The notes beneath the pieces are model-generated. The model saw nothing but the letters and a program-made list of their open reading frames with translations. It searched no databases and was not told where the DNA came from. Below, in pieces: positions 17,473 to 25,561 of a stretch of 64,000 bases of DNA (the stretch's first letter is position 1; the number at the start of each line of letters is the position of its first letter). Source of the DNA: an uncultured bacterium (GTDB lineage: Bacteria > Cyanobacteriota > Vampirovibrionia > Gastranaerophilales > Gastranaerophilaceae); contig CASERN010000002.1 of assembly GCA_949290355.1 (NCBI GenBank), positions 1 through 64,000 of the forward strand. Reading direction: 5' to 3'. The position numbers were made by a program, and so were the translations under genes.

Positions 17473-19008
17473 ATGAATATGTTTTGTTTTCAGTGCGAAC
17501 AAACTGCACAAGGGAAAGGATGCACAATACAAGGAGTCTGCGGGAAAAAAGCTGATACATCAAATCTTCAAGACAGACTTACAAGCAAATTAATAGAACT
17601 TGCGAATTGTGCTGAAAAAAATGAAATGAATACAGAGTTATTAATTGATGGATTATTTACAACAATTACAAATGTAAATTTTGATGATAAATCTATTCAA
17701 GAATTTATTGAAAAAGTGCAAAAAAATATTAATTGTGATTCTAAATTTGATATAAAAACTGTTTGGAATTGTGATGAAGATATAAGAAGTTTGAAATCAT
17801 TGATATTATTCGGGCTTAAAGGTATGGCAGCTTATGCCCATCATGCAAGAGTCTTAGGGTATAAAGATTCAGATGTGGATAATTTCTTTTATGAAGCATT
17901 ACAAAGTATTTCTCAAGATCTATCTGCAGATAAATTATTAAATTTAGTATTAAAAACTGGAGAAATTAATTTAAAATGTATGGAACTTCTAGACAAAGCT
18001 AATACAGAAACTTACGGAACTCCTGCACCCAGAAAAGTTACAACAAATATTGAAAAAGGTCCATTTATAATTGTAACAGGACATGATTTAAGGGATTTGA
18101 GCTTACTTTTGGAACAGACAAAAGATAAGGGAGTAAATATTTATACCCATGGAGAAATGCTTCCTTGCCATGCTTATCCGGAATTGAATAAATACCAGAA
18201 TTTAAAAGGTAATTTTGGAACAGCTTGGCAAAACCAACAAAAAGAATTTGATAACGTTCCTGCAGCAATTTTGTTTACAACAAACTGTATCATGCCTGTC
18301 AAAGACAGCTACAAAGACAGAGTATTCACAACCTCAGTTGTAGAATACCCTGAAATAGTTCACATTGGAGAAGATAAAGATTTTACTCCCGTAATAGAAA
18401 AAGCAATAGAACTAGGGGGATATAAAGAAAATAAAAAAATGACAGGTATCAACGGCGGAGACATATTAACCGTAGGTTTTGGGCATAACACAATTCTTTC
18501 AGTATCTGATAAAATAATTGAATCCGTTAAATCCGGAGATATAAAACATATTTTCCTTGTAGGCGGTTGTGATGGGGCAAGACCGGGAAGAAATTATTAC
18601 ACGGATTTTGTAAAACAAGTTCCAAAAGATTCTATTATCCTGACATTAGCCTGTGGGAAATACAGATTTAATGATTTAGATTTAGGAGAAATCAATGGGA
18701 TTCCAAGATTGTTGGATATGGGACAGTGTAATGATGCTTATTCTGCAATAAAAGTTGCTGTAGAACTTGCGAAAGCATTTAATTGCTCGGTAAATGATCT
18801 GCCTTTATCTATGGTATTGTCTTGGTATGAACAAAAAGCAGTTTGTATTTTATTAACATTATTGTATTTAGGTATTGAAAATATAAAACTCGGACCAACA
18901 TTACCTGCATTTATATCAGAAAATGTATTGAATATCTTAGTTGATAAGTATAAAATAAAACCAATTACAACACCTGAAAATGATCTAAAGGAAATATTAA
19001 ATAAATGA
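17473..19008 (+). CDS. hcp: Hybrid cluster protein (hydroxylamine/NO reductase)
   Basis: 511 residues. The N-terminal cluster ligands C5, C8, C17 and C23 (CFQCEQTAQGKGC...C) have the CX2CX8CX5C pattern of anaerobe-type hybrid cluster proteins. Later conserved segments include TTNCIMPV, FLVGGCDGARPGRNYYTDF and LACGKYRFN, which carry hybrid-cluster ligands. The protein reduces hydroxylamine in vitro and is linked to nitric-oxide detoxification and protein nitrosylation under anaerobiosis. The ATG follows AGGAGAAAATT. The cupin gene overlaps its end by 4 nt. The 200 nt upstream show no clear regulator site. Confidence 0.93.
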   Translation: MNMFCFQCEQTAQGKGCTIQGVCGKKADTSNLQDRLTSKLIELANCAEKNEMNTELLIDGLFTTITNVNFDDKSIQEFIEKVQKNINCDSKFDIKTVWNCDEDIRSLKSLILFGLKGMAAYAHHARVLGYKDSDVDNFFYEALQSISQDLSADKLLNLVLKTGEINLKCMELLDKANTETYGTPAPRKVTTNIEKGPFIIVTGHDLRDLSLLLEQTKDKGVNIYTHGEMLPCHAYPELNKYQNLKGNFGTAWQNQQKEFDNVPAAILFTTNCIMPVKDSYKDRVFTTSVVEYPEIVHIGEDKDFTPVIEKAIELGGYKENKKMTGINGGDILTVGFGHNTILSVSDKIIESVKSGDIKHIFLVGGCDGARPGRNYYTDFVKQVPKDSIILTLACGKYRFNDLDLGEINGIPRLLDMGQCNDAYSAIKVAVELAKAFNCSVNDLPLSMVLSWYEQKAVCILLTLLYLGIENIKLGPTLPAFISENVLNILVDKYKIKPITTPENDLKEILNK

Positions 19009-19316
19009 CAAAAATAATTAATTTAAAAGATATTGAATTCTTAGATAATATAAATAAACGACTTGTATTTGATAACGAGCAGAGTTCTTTAACTCTGCTC
19101 TCATTCAAAGCAGGAAAAGAAAGAAGCCTTCATTGCGATGAAAAAGATGAAGTTGCACAAATAATAGAAGGAATCGCTGATATTACAATAGGGAAAGAAA
19201 TTTTCAGACTTCATGCAGGTGAAATGATTGTAATGCCTGCACATATATTGCATGGACTAAAAGCTGTAATAGATACTAAAATGTTACTTTTGCGTCCTAA
19301 ACATAAACATAATTAA
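19005..19316 (+). CDS. Small cupin-domain protein
   Basis: 103 residues forming one cupin barrel: LHCDEKDEVAQIIEGIADI supplies His and Glu ligands of motif 1, and HAGEMIVMPAHILHGL is motif 2 with a second His. Metal binding is therefore plausible. The ATG overlaps the hcp stop (ATGA), so the two are translationally coupled. A role in nitrosative stress is inferred from that pairing only. No substrate can be named. Confidence 0.75.
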   Translation: MTKIINLKDIEFLDNINKRLVFDNEQSSLTLLSFKAGKERSLHCDEKDEVAQIIEGIADITIGKEIFRLHAGEMIVMPAHILHGLKAVIDTKMLLLRPKHKHN

Positions 19317-19343
19317 ATAAAAAATTCAAATCCGGAGAGTTGT

Positions 19344-19832
19344 ATGAAAAAATGTATTAAATCAATATTAATTTTGCCTTTCAATGTAACGGTAATAGTG
19401 CCTTTATTAATATTATATTTTTCCAAATATGAATATTCAGATACAAATTTTTACCGTTTAGTATTTGGAATATTACTTTTATTGACAGGATTATTTTTCG
19501 CTACTTGGACAATAATTTTATTTTATAAAATAGGGAAAGGAACTCTTGCACCTTGGGCGCCTCCCAAATATTTAATTACAGAAGGGCCTTATCAATATAC
19601 AAGAAACCCTATGATAACAGGTGTATTATTCATTCTTTTTTCTGAATATTTAATTTTAAATTCCATAAATCTTTTATACTGGTTCGTTTTTTTCTTTTTA
19701 TTAAATTGCATATATTTTAAGCTTTTTGAAGAAAAACAGCTTGTAGAAAGATTTGGAGAAGAATACTTAAACTACAGAGAAAATGTTCCAATGTGGATTC
19801 CAAAATTTATACAAAAAAAGACAGGTGATTAG
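19344..19832 (+). CDS. Isoprenylcysteine carboxyl methyltransferase-like membrane protein
   Basis: 162 residues with about four membrane helices. The C-terminal signature, APPKYLITEGPYQYTRNPMITG then FEEKQLVERFGEEYLNYRENVPMWIP, is the SAM-binding core of the ICMT/PEMT-like family of small membrane methyltransferases. Bacterial members usually have unknown substrates; lipids or small volatile acceptors are possible. It follows hcp-cupin by 27 nt with its own GGAG site and ends in a strong terminator. Confidence 0.75.
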   Translation: MKKCIKSILILPFNVTVIVPLLILYFSKYEYSDTNFYRLVFGILLLLTGLFFATWTIILFYKIGKGTLAPWAPPKYLITEGPYQYTRNPMITGVLFILFSEYLILNSINLLYWFVFFFLLNCIYFKLFEEKQLVERFGEEYLNYRENVPMWIPKFIQKKTGD

Positions 19833-19843
19833 ACCTGTCTTTT
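19816..19843. terminator. Bidirectional terminator
   Basis: 11-bp stem AAAAGACAGGT / ACCTGTCTTTT with a 6-nt loop, overlapping the end of the methyltransferase gene and followed by TATTTTT. The convergent Hsp20 gene ends 20 nt further on and can use it from the other side. Confidence 0.8.
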
Positions 19844-19862
19844 TATTTTTATGAAACAGTAA

Positions 19863-20318
19863 TTATTTTACTGTCAATTTTCTCTTGGCTTCCTTTTGTG
19901 CATACATTTTAGGAGCATGAACTTTCAAAACACCATGTTCCAATTTAGCTTCAGTTTTTTCAATATCAATTTCTTCAGGGAAATAAACTGTTCTTGAAAA
20001 TTCACCATATCTGAATTCTGATTTTTTATAAGACTTCTCGTTTTCTTCTTTTTCTTCTTCTTTCCTAGCATTAATTACAATATAATTTTTATCAATGTCA
20101 ATATCCAAATCTTCTTTTTTAACACCAGGTAATTCTGCTTTAACTTGGTATTCTTTACCTTTATCTGTCATTTCAACAGGCATAGAGTATTTATCCATTT
20201 CTTCCCAATAGGCAGCTTCTGGGAAATAGCTGTCAAAGTGTCTGTTTAATAATGAACTTATTTCATCGTTTACGGTTCTTATAAAGTTTTCCGGAGTTTT
20301 TCTGATTAAAAATTTCAT
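19863..20318 (-). CDS. Hsp20 small heat-shock protein
   Basis: 151 residues from the ATG at 20318, which has AAAGGAAG at good spacing; a GTG at 20327 is the alternative. The alpha-crystallin domain is complete: YQVKAELPGVKKEDLDIDI, FSRTVYFPEEID and LEHGVLKVHAPK. The charged KEEEKEENEKS loop is typical. Hsp20 proteins hold unfolding proteins for ClpB/DnaK. A second, membrane-anchored relative (24216-24782) and clpB are in the same 9-kb stretch. No CIRCE-like operator is visible upstream. Confidence 0.9.
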   Translation of the reverse strand: MKFLIRKTPENFIRTVNDEISSLLNRHFDSYFPEAAYWEEMDKYSMPVEMTDKGKEYQVKAELPGVKKEDLDIDIDKNYIVINARKEEEKEENEKSYKKSEFRYGEFSRTVYFPEEIDIEKTEAKLEHGVLKVHAPKMYAQKEAKRKLTVK

Positions 20319-20487
20319 ATTTAACACTTCCTTTCAATTCACTCTTTTCAACTACACTTACATTATTGATCTATTTTTAAAAAAAACGAATTTTTTTAAC
20401 CAAAATTTAACAATCCAAGATAACAAAATTTTCCTTCTTAACAAAAAATATTTTGCTCAGGTTTTAGTAATATTACTTAAAAAATTC

Positions 20488-20516
20488 TTGAGGTTACCAG
20501 CCGATAATCATATAAT
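20488..20516 (+). promoter_or_regulatory. Promoter of prs
   Basis: TTGAGG (20488-20493), 17-nt spacer, TATAAT (20511-20516). The predicted start lies about 25 nt before the prs ATG, which has its own GAAAGGA site. Confidence 0.6.
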
Positions 20517-20548
20517 AATTAAGGATAAAAAACTTGAAAGGAACTATA

Positions 20549-21562
20549 ATGGTTGCAGAAATGACACTCCAACAACTTAGCCGCACAATTAATCCGACAC
20601 ATGACATAAAACTTTTTGCCGGACGTGCAAATTCAAAACTTGCTCAGGAAATAGCAGATTATTTAGGAACATCAGTTGGTCCTATGGTTGTAAAAAACTT
20701 TGCAGATGGTGAAATATATGTTCAAGTAAAGGAAAGTGTCAGAGGGGATGATGTATTTATCATTCAACCTATTTGCAATCCTGTAAATGAAAACTTGATG
20801 GAGCTTCTGATTATAATAGATGCTTTCAAACGTGCAAGTGCAAAGACAATTACAGCAGTTATACCTTACTACGGTTATGCACGTCAAGATAGAAAAACAT
20901 CAGGACGTGAAGCGATTACTGCAAAACTTGTTGCAGACTTATTAACAACAGCAGGCGCAGACAGAGTTCTTGCAATGGATTTACATACAGGTCAAATTCA
21001 AGGTTTCTTTAACATTTTGGTTGACCATATTTTTGCAACATCAATTCTTACAAACTATATAAAAAGTTTAAACATTGATCCAGATAATATGGTAGCAGTA
21101 AGCCCTGATACAGGCGGAGTACAAAGAACAAGACATTTTGCAAAAGCTATCGGATGTTCTCTTGCAATTATAGACAAACGCAGAGATAAACATAATGAAG
21201 CAATTGCATCAAATGTAATTGGTGAAGTTAAAGACAAAATATGCGTTATGTTTGATGACATAATTGATACTGCAGGTACAATATGTGAAGCATCAAAACT
21301 TTTAAAATCAGAAGGTGCTAAAGAAATATATGTATGTGCAGTTCATCCGGTTTTCTCAGGCCCTGCAATAGAAAGATTGGCAAATTCTCCAATCAAAGAA
21401 TGTATAGTAACTAATACAATTCCTTTAGATATGGATAATATGCCTCCAAATATTAAACAACTTTCTGTTGCGCCATTACTTGGAGCTGCTATTGCAAGAA
21501 TTCATGATGATGAATCAGTAAGCTCATTGTTTGGTTTCGAAAAAGAAATGCAAGTTCAATAA
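20549..21562 (+). CDS. prs: Ribose-phosphate pyrophosphokinase
   Basis: 337 residues, the normal length. It makes PRPP from ribose 5-phosphate and ATP for nucleotide, histidine and NAD synthesis. Conserved elements: the early segment KLFAGRANSKLAQEIADYLG, VIPYYGYARQDRK, the catalytic-loop region SPDTGGVQRTR, and the PRPP-binding loop DDIIDTAGT. The ATG at 20549 has GAAAGGA seven bases upstream; an upstream in-frame TTG at 20534 lacks one. A terminator-like hairpin follows at 21584. Confidence 0.96.
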   Translation: MVAEMTLQQLSRTINPTHDIKLFAGRANSKLAQEIADYLGTSVGPMVVKNFADGEIYVQVKESVRGDDVFIIQPICNPVNENLMELLIIIDAFKRASAKTITAVIPYYGYARQDRKTSGREAITAKLVADLLTTAGADRVLAMDLHTGQIQGFFNILVDHIFATSILTNYIKSLNIDPDNMVAVSPDTGGVQRTRHFAKAIGCSLAIIDKRRDKHNEAIASNVIGEVKDKICVMFDDIIDTAGTICEASKLLKSEGAKEIYVCAVHPVFSGPAIERLANSPIKECIVTNTIPLDMDNMPPNIKQLSVAPLLGAAIARIHDDESVSSLFGFEKEMQVQ

Positions 21563-21583
21563 AAATTTTGAACAAATTTGCAC

Positions 21584-21618
21584 AAAATCTAAAAGGTGGA
21601 TTTAGCCGCCAAGATTTT
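21584..21618 (+). terminator. Terminator after prs
   Basis: Two-part stem: AAAATCT pairs with AGATTTT, and inside it GGTGG pairs with CCGCC around a 6-nt loop. The T-rich run at its 3' side fits a Rho-independent terminator. Confidence 0.55.
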
Positions 21619-21647
21619 ATATTGTCAGTTATGGACAATTATGTATC

Positions 21648-21721
21648 AAAAAAAAGCCATTCTTTAGTAAGAACGGCTACCAGACTTGGGGAGGAGGTAT
21701 GAAAAACTTTCGTTTTTCATA
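21648..21721 (-). ncRNA. Candidate Yfr1-like small RNA with unpaired anti-Shine-Dalgarno core
   Basis: Read on the minus strand, this 74-nt stretch has a 10-bp stem (arms 21721-21712 and 21707-21698) closed by a GAAA tetraloop. A 19-nt unpaired segment follows that begins CCUCCUCCCC. Next is a second hairpin (arms 21678-21669 and 21664-21655, one mismatch) followed by seven U, a perfect terminator shape. This two-hairpin layout with a C-rich single strand recalls cyanobacterial Yfr1, though the exact Yfr1 core ACUCCUCACAC is not present. No promoter is certain. The plus-strand reading, a 14-codon ORF with an SD touching its ATG, is less convincing. Confidence 0.5.
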
Positions 21722-21869
21722 TCTTATGATTTTCTATACGTAAAATTAACATATAAACTTTCCTATTTTTTGCAAATCTCATTCATTTAATGTAGATATT
21801 TGTCTTTTTTCAAAAATTAAACAAAAATATAATAAAAAAATTAATTTTTATAGAAAAATTAATCAAATT

Positions 21870-21884
21870 TGTTATAATAATTTT
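21870..21884 (+). promoter_or_regulatory. Extended -10 promoter, leaderless start of histidine kinase
   Basis: TGTTATAAT (21870-21878) is followed by six bases and then the ATG at 21885, with no Shine-Dalgarno. The same 15 bases, TATAATAATTTTATG, precede ffh. Confidence 0.55.
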
Positions 21885-22604
21885 ATGAATAATAATGATT
21901 ATGAAGATTTTATATCAACAGTAAGCCATGAATTAAGGACACCTCTTACATCAATAAGGGGATTTTCTGAGACAATGCTTAATTCTTGGGATAAATTGGA
22001 TGATGAAAACAAAAAAAAATTTTTGAAAATTATTGTAGAACAATCAAATAGATTAATTAATCTTATTGAAAACATGCTTTCTGTAACCAAACTGCATAAT
22101 GAGAAAGAAAATTTAATTTTTAGGGAAGTACAAATTCGTCCTATAATTGAGACAATTACTTCTATTATAAAAAATCAGTATCCCGATAAGTCATTTAAAA
22201 TAAACATAAATGTCAACACCCCTCCAATACTTGCTGACAAAGATAAATTCCAACAAATTATCACAAATTTAACAGAAAATGCAGCAAAATACGGAGATTT
22301 AAACTCAATAATAGAAATAAGCTCCCACTTTGACAATGGTTATGTATACATTGATGTGTCTAATTCAGGTATAGAAATCGATAAAAAAGATTATGAAAAA
22401 ATATTTACAAAATTCTCAAGAATAGATAACCCATTGACAAGAAAAGTTCAAGGAAGCGGACTTGGGTTATATATTACAAAAAACCTAATTGAAAAAATGA
22501 ATGGTAAAATCTCATTAAATTCAGAAAATCACAAGACAACTTTTGAAGTTTGCATGCCTTTGGCTAATATCGAAAAACAAGCGAGGGACATATGCAAACA
22601 GTAA
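21885..22604 (+). CDS. Sensor-less histidine kinase
   Basis: 239 residues consisting only of the HisKA dimerisation domain (H15 in STVSHELRTPL) and the HATPase domain (NLTENAAKYGD N-box, IFTKFSRID, GSGLGLYITKNLIEKMNG G-box). There is no membrane segment or PAS/GAF sensor, so input must come from a partner protein. The response regulator gene overlaps its end by 13 nt, indicating an operon. A leaderless start is likely. Confidence 0.9.
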   Translation: MNNNDYEDFISTVSHELRTPLTSIRGFSETMLNSWDKLDDENKKKFLKIIVEQSNRLINLIENMLSVTKLHNEKENLIFREVQIRPIIETITSIIKNQYPDKSFKININVNTPPILADKDKFQQIITNLTENAAKYGDLNSIIEISSHFDNGYVYIDVSNSGIEIDKKDYEKIFTKFSRIDNPLTRKVQGSGLGLYITKNLIEKMNGKISLNSENHKTTFEVCMPLANIEKQARDICKQ

Positions 22605-23884
22605 CATTAATTATAGATAAAAGAAAAGAATTATCTACAAAATATAAAAAGATTATTGCAGACAAAAATAATAATGTTATTCTTACAAAAAATTTGATTT
22701 CTGCAATAAAATTAATACAAGATAAAGAACCTGACTTAATAATAATTTCAGACAGTATTGATAGCGATTTAGCTGATTATTGCAAAAAAATAAGAGCATT
22801 AACATATAATATGCGCCCTATAATCATTGCTCTGTCAAAATCTGACGCTTTAGAAGATAAACTTAAAGCATTAGAAAACGGAGCAGACGATTTTATCTCA
22901 GAACCTGTAAATTCAGAAGAATTTTTAATGCGCATAAAAGCTCATTTGCGAAGAGAACTTGAATCTAACATGGATACAAAACGATTTTTGCCCGGTAAAA
23001 ATTACTCAAAACGAGCTTTAAAAAGAATCGTATCAGAAAATAATAAATCTTGGGCTACAATGCTTATCAGTATTGAAAACTTGGATAATTATAAACAAAC
23101 TTACACAGAACTTGCATCTGAAAAATTGATTCAAACATTTTGTGCAATAGTTAATTCCACACTTTCAGAATCTGATTACATCGGTACTATTTCCGAAAAT
23201 GAATTTCTTGTAATTACTGACAGTATTAAAGCAGAAAAAATTGCAAACTTTTTAACTTTTGCTTTTGATGCAGTCGCTCCAAAATTTTACTCAACACAAG
23301 ATAACAGAAGAGGTTTTATGCTTATGCAAGGAGATGAATTTGCTGGCAGAAGATCAAATTTTGTGCATCTAACAATCGGAATTGTTACAAATGAATTTAT
23401 ACAATATAAAGATTCATCTCAATTAATTCATGCATTAATGCAAATCCACAAAATAGCAGATGTATCATCTAAATCAAACTACCTGATTGAACGACCCCGC
23501 ATATCTGCAGAAAATGCTATTGAAGAAAAATTCAACAATAAAATATGTATTATTGAACCTGATGAAGCAATGAGTCTTTTACTTTCTACTATTCTAAATT
23601 TACAAGGTTATAATGCGGAAATAATTCACTCAACTAAAGAAATTGATTCAGAAGACCCTCCTGCACTAATAATACTTGATGCAGGAAATACTGATAATCT
23701 TTCTGGATTAGAAATTTGCAAAAATCTTAAAGAAAATTCAAGTTTTGATAAAACAAAAATTATAGTAACATCAATTTTTCACGACAAAGAACTTATTCTA
23801 AGCATCGGGGCGGATTTGTATATACCTAAACCTTATGAAATTTCAAACTTAATTAAATGGATAGATACTTTACTAAAAAATTAA
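22592..23884 (+). CDS. Double-receiver regulator with degenerate GGDEF-like core
   Basis: 430 residues: receiver 1 (about 1-125), a middle domain (135-300) and receiver 2 (310-430). In receiver 1 the expected phospho-Asp position reads PDLIIISDS, with Ser where Asp is usual and Asp one residue later, so phosphorylation is uncertain. Receiver 2 has the normal PALIILDAG. The middle domain looks like a diguanylate-cyclase fold, but GGDEF is replaced by SENEF, so catalysis is unlikely. It may bind a nucleotide or only dimerise. Coupled to the upstream kinase. No DNA-binding domain is present, so output is probably by protein contact. Confidence 0.8.
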   Translation: MQTVTLIIDKRKELSTKYKKIIADKNNNVILTKNLISAIKLIQDKEPDLIIISDSIDSDLADYCKKIRALTYNMRPIIIALSKSDALEDKLKALENGADDFISEPVNSEEFLMRIKAHLRRELESNMDTKRFLPGKNYSKRALKRIVSENNKSWATMLISIENLDNYKQTYTELASEKLIQTFCAIVNSTLSESDYIGTISENEFLVITDSIKAEKIANFLTFAFDAVAPKFYSTQDNRRGFMLMQGDEFAGRRSNFVHLTIGIVTNEFIQYKDSSQLIHALMQIHKIADVSSKSNYLIERPRISAENAIEEKFNNKICIIEPDEAMSLLLSTILNLQGYNAEIIHSTKEIDSEDPPALIILDAGNTDNLSGLEICKNLKENSSFDKTKIIVTSIFHDKELILSIGADLYIPKPYEISNLIKWIDTLLKN

Positions 23885-24069
23885 TCCAACATTGATTCAA
23901 GAATTTGAGCATCTTTTTCTGCTTTTTTAGGATTTAATACATTTACCTTACGCATGTATATCCTTAAAGCTTCACGAATAAGCTCACTTCTAGTCCTTTG
24001 TTCATTTGAAGCAAATCCATCAACTTTATGTAAAAATTCATCTGGCATTGTAACTAAAATCTTTGCCAT
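23881..24069 (-). CDS. Ribbon-helix-helix (CopG-type) DNA-binding protein
   Basis: 62 residues from the ATG at 24069, which has GGAG seven bases upstream. KILVTMPDEFLHKVDGFA forms the beta strand and first helix, and RTRSELIREALRIYMRK the second helix, of the MetJ/Arc/CopG fold. It overlaps the convergent regulator gene by 4 nt at the stop codons. It could be an antitoxin, but no toxin gene is next to it, so a stand-alone regulator is more likely. Confidence 0.75.
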   Translation of the reverse strand: MAKILVTMPDEFLHKVDGFASNEQRTRSELIREALRIYMRKVNVLNPKKAEKDAQILESMLD

Positions 24070-24215
24070 AATATTACTCCATTGCCTTTCTACACTCACT
24101 CACATATTAACATATTAATCCCCTTTTTTCAAGTATAATATAGCCTGATTAAGCAATAGACTTTAAAAATCCTATTTTTTATATTATAAATTGTACTAAT
24201 GAAAGGAGTCTTATT

Positions 24216-24782
24216 ATGGAAGAAAACAATTACAAACATGAAAAATTTGATGATTGCTTTTTATGCAACCATCCAACAATAAAACATATATTAGTAGGTG
24301 TACTTGTATTTTTAGGTGCATTTGCTGCATTTTATGTTGTGTCAGACTGGCACTTCAAAAGAATGCTCAGTCCTGCTTACCAAATGAGACAAATCGACAG
24401 AGCAATGATGAAAAGAGAAAAAAGCTTTGACAAAATGGAAAGAAGAGCTCTCAGACAACAAGAATGGCTTGATAAAAAAGCTTATAAAGCCCAAACTGAT
24501 TTAGTACAACAAACAGCTCAATTTATCCACGTTGAAAAAATGCCTGATGCATACAGAATAACTATAGATTTAAGACCTTTTGATAATAATGAAAAAAATA
24601 TTGAAATAACAACTCAAGGAAATACTTTAACATTAAAAGCTGCAGGTGAAAAAAATGTTCATCATAAAAAAGAAATCTTGAGATACAGCCAAACATTTGC
24701 ATTTGGAGAAGATATTGATACTGAAAATATTACTAAGGTTAAAGAAGGAAATAATTACATAATTACAATCCCATTTGACTAA
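24216..24782 (+). CDS. Membrane-anchored Hsp20-like protein
   Basis: 188 residues. A single membrane helix (about 24-46, ILVGVLVFLGAFAAFYVV) is followed by a charged helical linker rich in Arg, Lys and Met. Then comes an alpha-crystallin-like domain: YRITIDLRPFDNN, IEITTQGNTLTLKAAGE, LRYSQTFAFGEDID. Classical Hsp20 proteins are soluble, so this looks like a small chaperone tethered to the membrane. N-terminus in and domain out, or the reverse, cannot be decided. GAAAGGAG precedes the ATG. The C-terminal IXI oligomer motif is not evident. Confidence 0.7.
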   Translation: MEENNYKHEKFDDCFLCNHPTIKHILVGVLVFLGAFAAFYVVSDWHFKRMLSPAYQMRQIDRAMMKREKSFDKMERRALRQQEWLDKKAYKAQTDLVQQTAQFIHVEKMPDAYRITIDLRPFDNNEKNIEITTQGNTLTLKAAGEKNVHHKKEILRYSQTFAFGEDIDTENITKVKEGNNYIITIPFD

Positions 24783-24810
24783 AATAAAATATAAATTTTT
24801 ATAAAGTTCT

Positions 24811-24834
24811 GAAGCCGCTTAAAAAAGCGGCTTC
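24811..24834. terminator. Hairpin terminator
   Basis: Perfect 10-bp stem GAAGCCGCTT / AAGCGGCTTC with an AAAA loop, after the membrane-anchored Hsp20-like gene. The T run is short, so it may be a weak terminator. It abuts the promoter of the next gene. Confidence 0.6.
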
Positions 24835-24836
24835 TA

Positions 24837-24852
24837 TGTTATAATCATAATT
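24837..24852 (+). promoter_or_regulatory. Extended -10 promoter, leaderless start of receiver gene
   Basis: TGTTATAAT (24837-24845), seven bases, then the ATG at 24853. No Shine-Dalgarno sequence and no -35 box are present. Confidence 0.5.
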
Positions 24853-25239
24853 ATGAAAAAACGAATTCTTATAACTGACGATTCTACAAGATGGATTGCA
24901 TATCACAAAGGTGCAATTCTTGAAATTTTTAATAACAATGTAAGTATAGATACTGCAAACAGTGCTAAAGAGGGTGTAGAAAAAATAACAGCCTCTATTG
25001 ATAATCCATATGACATAATTATTACCGATATGCAAATGGAATCAGATTTTTTGCCTTTTTATGCTGGAGAATGGTTTATTAAACAAATAAAATTTTTTAA
25101 AGAATACCAAAATACCAAAATTATTGTTATTTCTGCGACAAGTAACATTCGACAAATAGCAGAAAAATACAATACTGATTTTATTCCGAAATATAAATGC
25201 AACAATTTAGAAGAATATTGTAACAAATTATTAAATTAA
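24853..25239 (+). CDS. Single-domain response regulator
   Basis: 128 residues forming one receiver domain: acidic pair in ILITDDST, phospho-Asp in DIIITDMQM, the conserved switch region IIVISATS and Lys in FIPKYKC. There is no output domain. Its kinase is not obvious; the sensor-less kinase at 21885 is the nearest. The ATG directly follows an extended -10 box, so the transcript is probably leaderless. Confidence 0.85.
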   Translation: MKKRILITDDSTRWIAYHKGAILEIFNNNVSIDTANSAKEGVEKITASIDNPYDIIITDMQMESDFLPFYAGEWFIKQIKFFKEYQNTKIIVISATSNIRQIAEKYNTDFIPKYKCNNLEEYCNKLLN

Positions 25240-25322
25240 GCAATAAATCTCTAAAGTTTTTATTTAATTAAACCGATTAATTAAATGTAATTGGTTAGTA
25301 AATAAAAGGAGATATTAAAATT

Positions 25323-25457
25323 ATGTTCGGTTACGTATCTTGGCCCGGAGTATACAGTTTTAAAGAAGAAATCGGTATGTTCATGGAATATTTAAAAGAA
25401 CAAATCGACGAAATTATGAAAAAGATTGAAGAAACAGAAGATTTAGTTGCGAAATAA
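25323..25457 (+). CDS. 44-residue small protein
   Basis: An ATG with AAAAGGAG at good spacing opens a 44-codon frame: MFGYVSWPGVYSFKEEIG, then an amphipathic Glu/Lys-rich helix ending DLVAK. It stands alone between the receiver gene and clpB and is followed by a strong terminator at 25493-25522. The ribosome site, clean open frame and private terminator argue that it is real. The aromatic, Gly/Pro-containing N-terminus could touch a membrane or partner protein. No family recognised. Confidence 0.6.
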   Translation: MFGYVSWPGVYSFKEEIGMFMEYLKEQIDEIMKKIEETEDLVAK

Positions 25458-25492
25458 CAACTAAACAAGCATAGAAGTTGATAAGGATATGT

Positions 25493-25522
25493 AAAGCCGG
25501 TAAAAAATTATTTACCGGCTTT
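25493..25522 (+). terminator. Rho-independent terminator
   Basis: Perfect 12-bp stem AAAGCCGGTAAA / TTTACCGGCTTT with a 6-nt loop and further T residues. It ends the small-protein transcript, and perhaps also clpB, which converges from the right. Confidence 0.8.
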
Positions 25523-25561
25523 TTGTTATATATTTTAACTTTCAAATAATTTTAATCATTA

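Noticed and set aside
21699-21743. 14-codon ORF (MKNFRFSYLM...) after GGAGGAGGT
   Set aside because: The Shine-Dalgarno touches the ATG with almost no spacing, and the same bases form a better-ordered minus-strand RNA (two hairpins plus U run).
23881-24069. Toxin-antitoxin pair with the ribbon-helix-helix protein as antitoxin
   Set aside because: No toxin-sized gene overlaps or follows it; neighbours are a response regulator and a chaperone-like protein.
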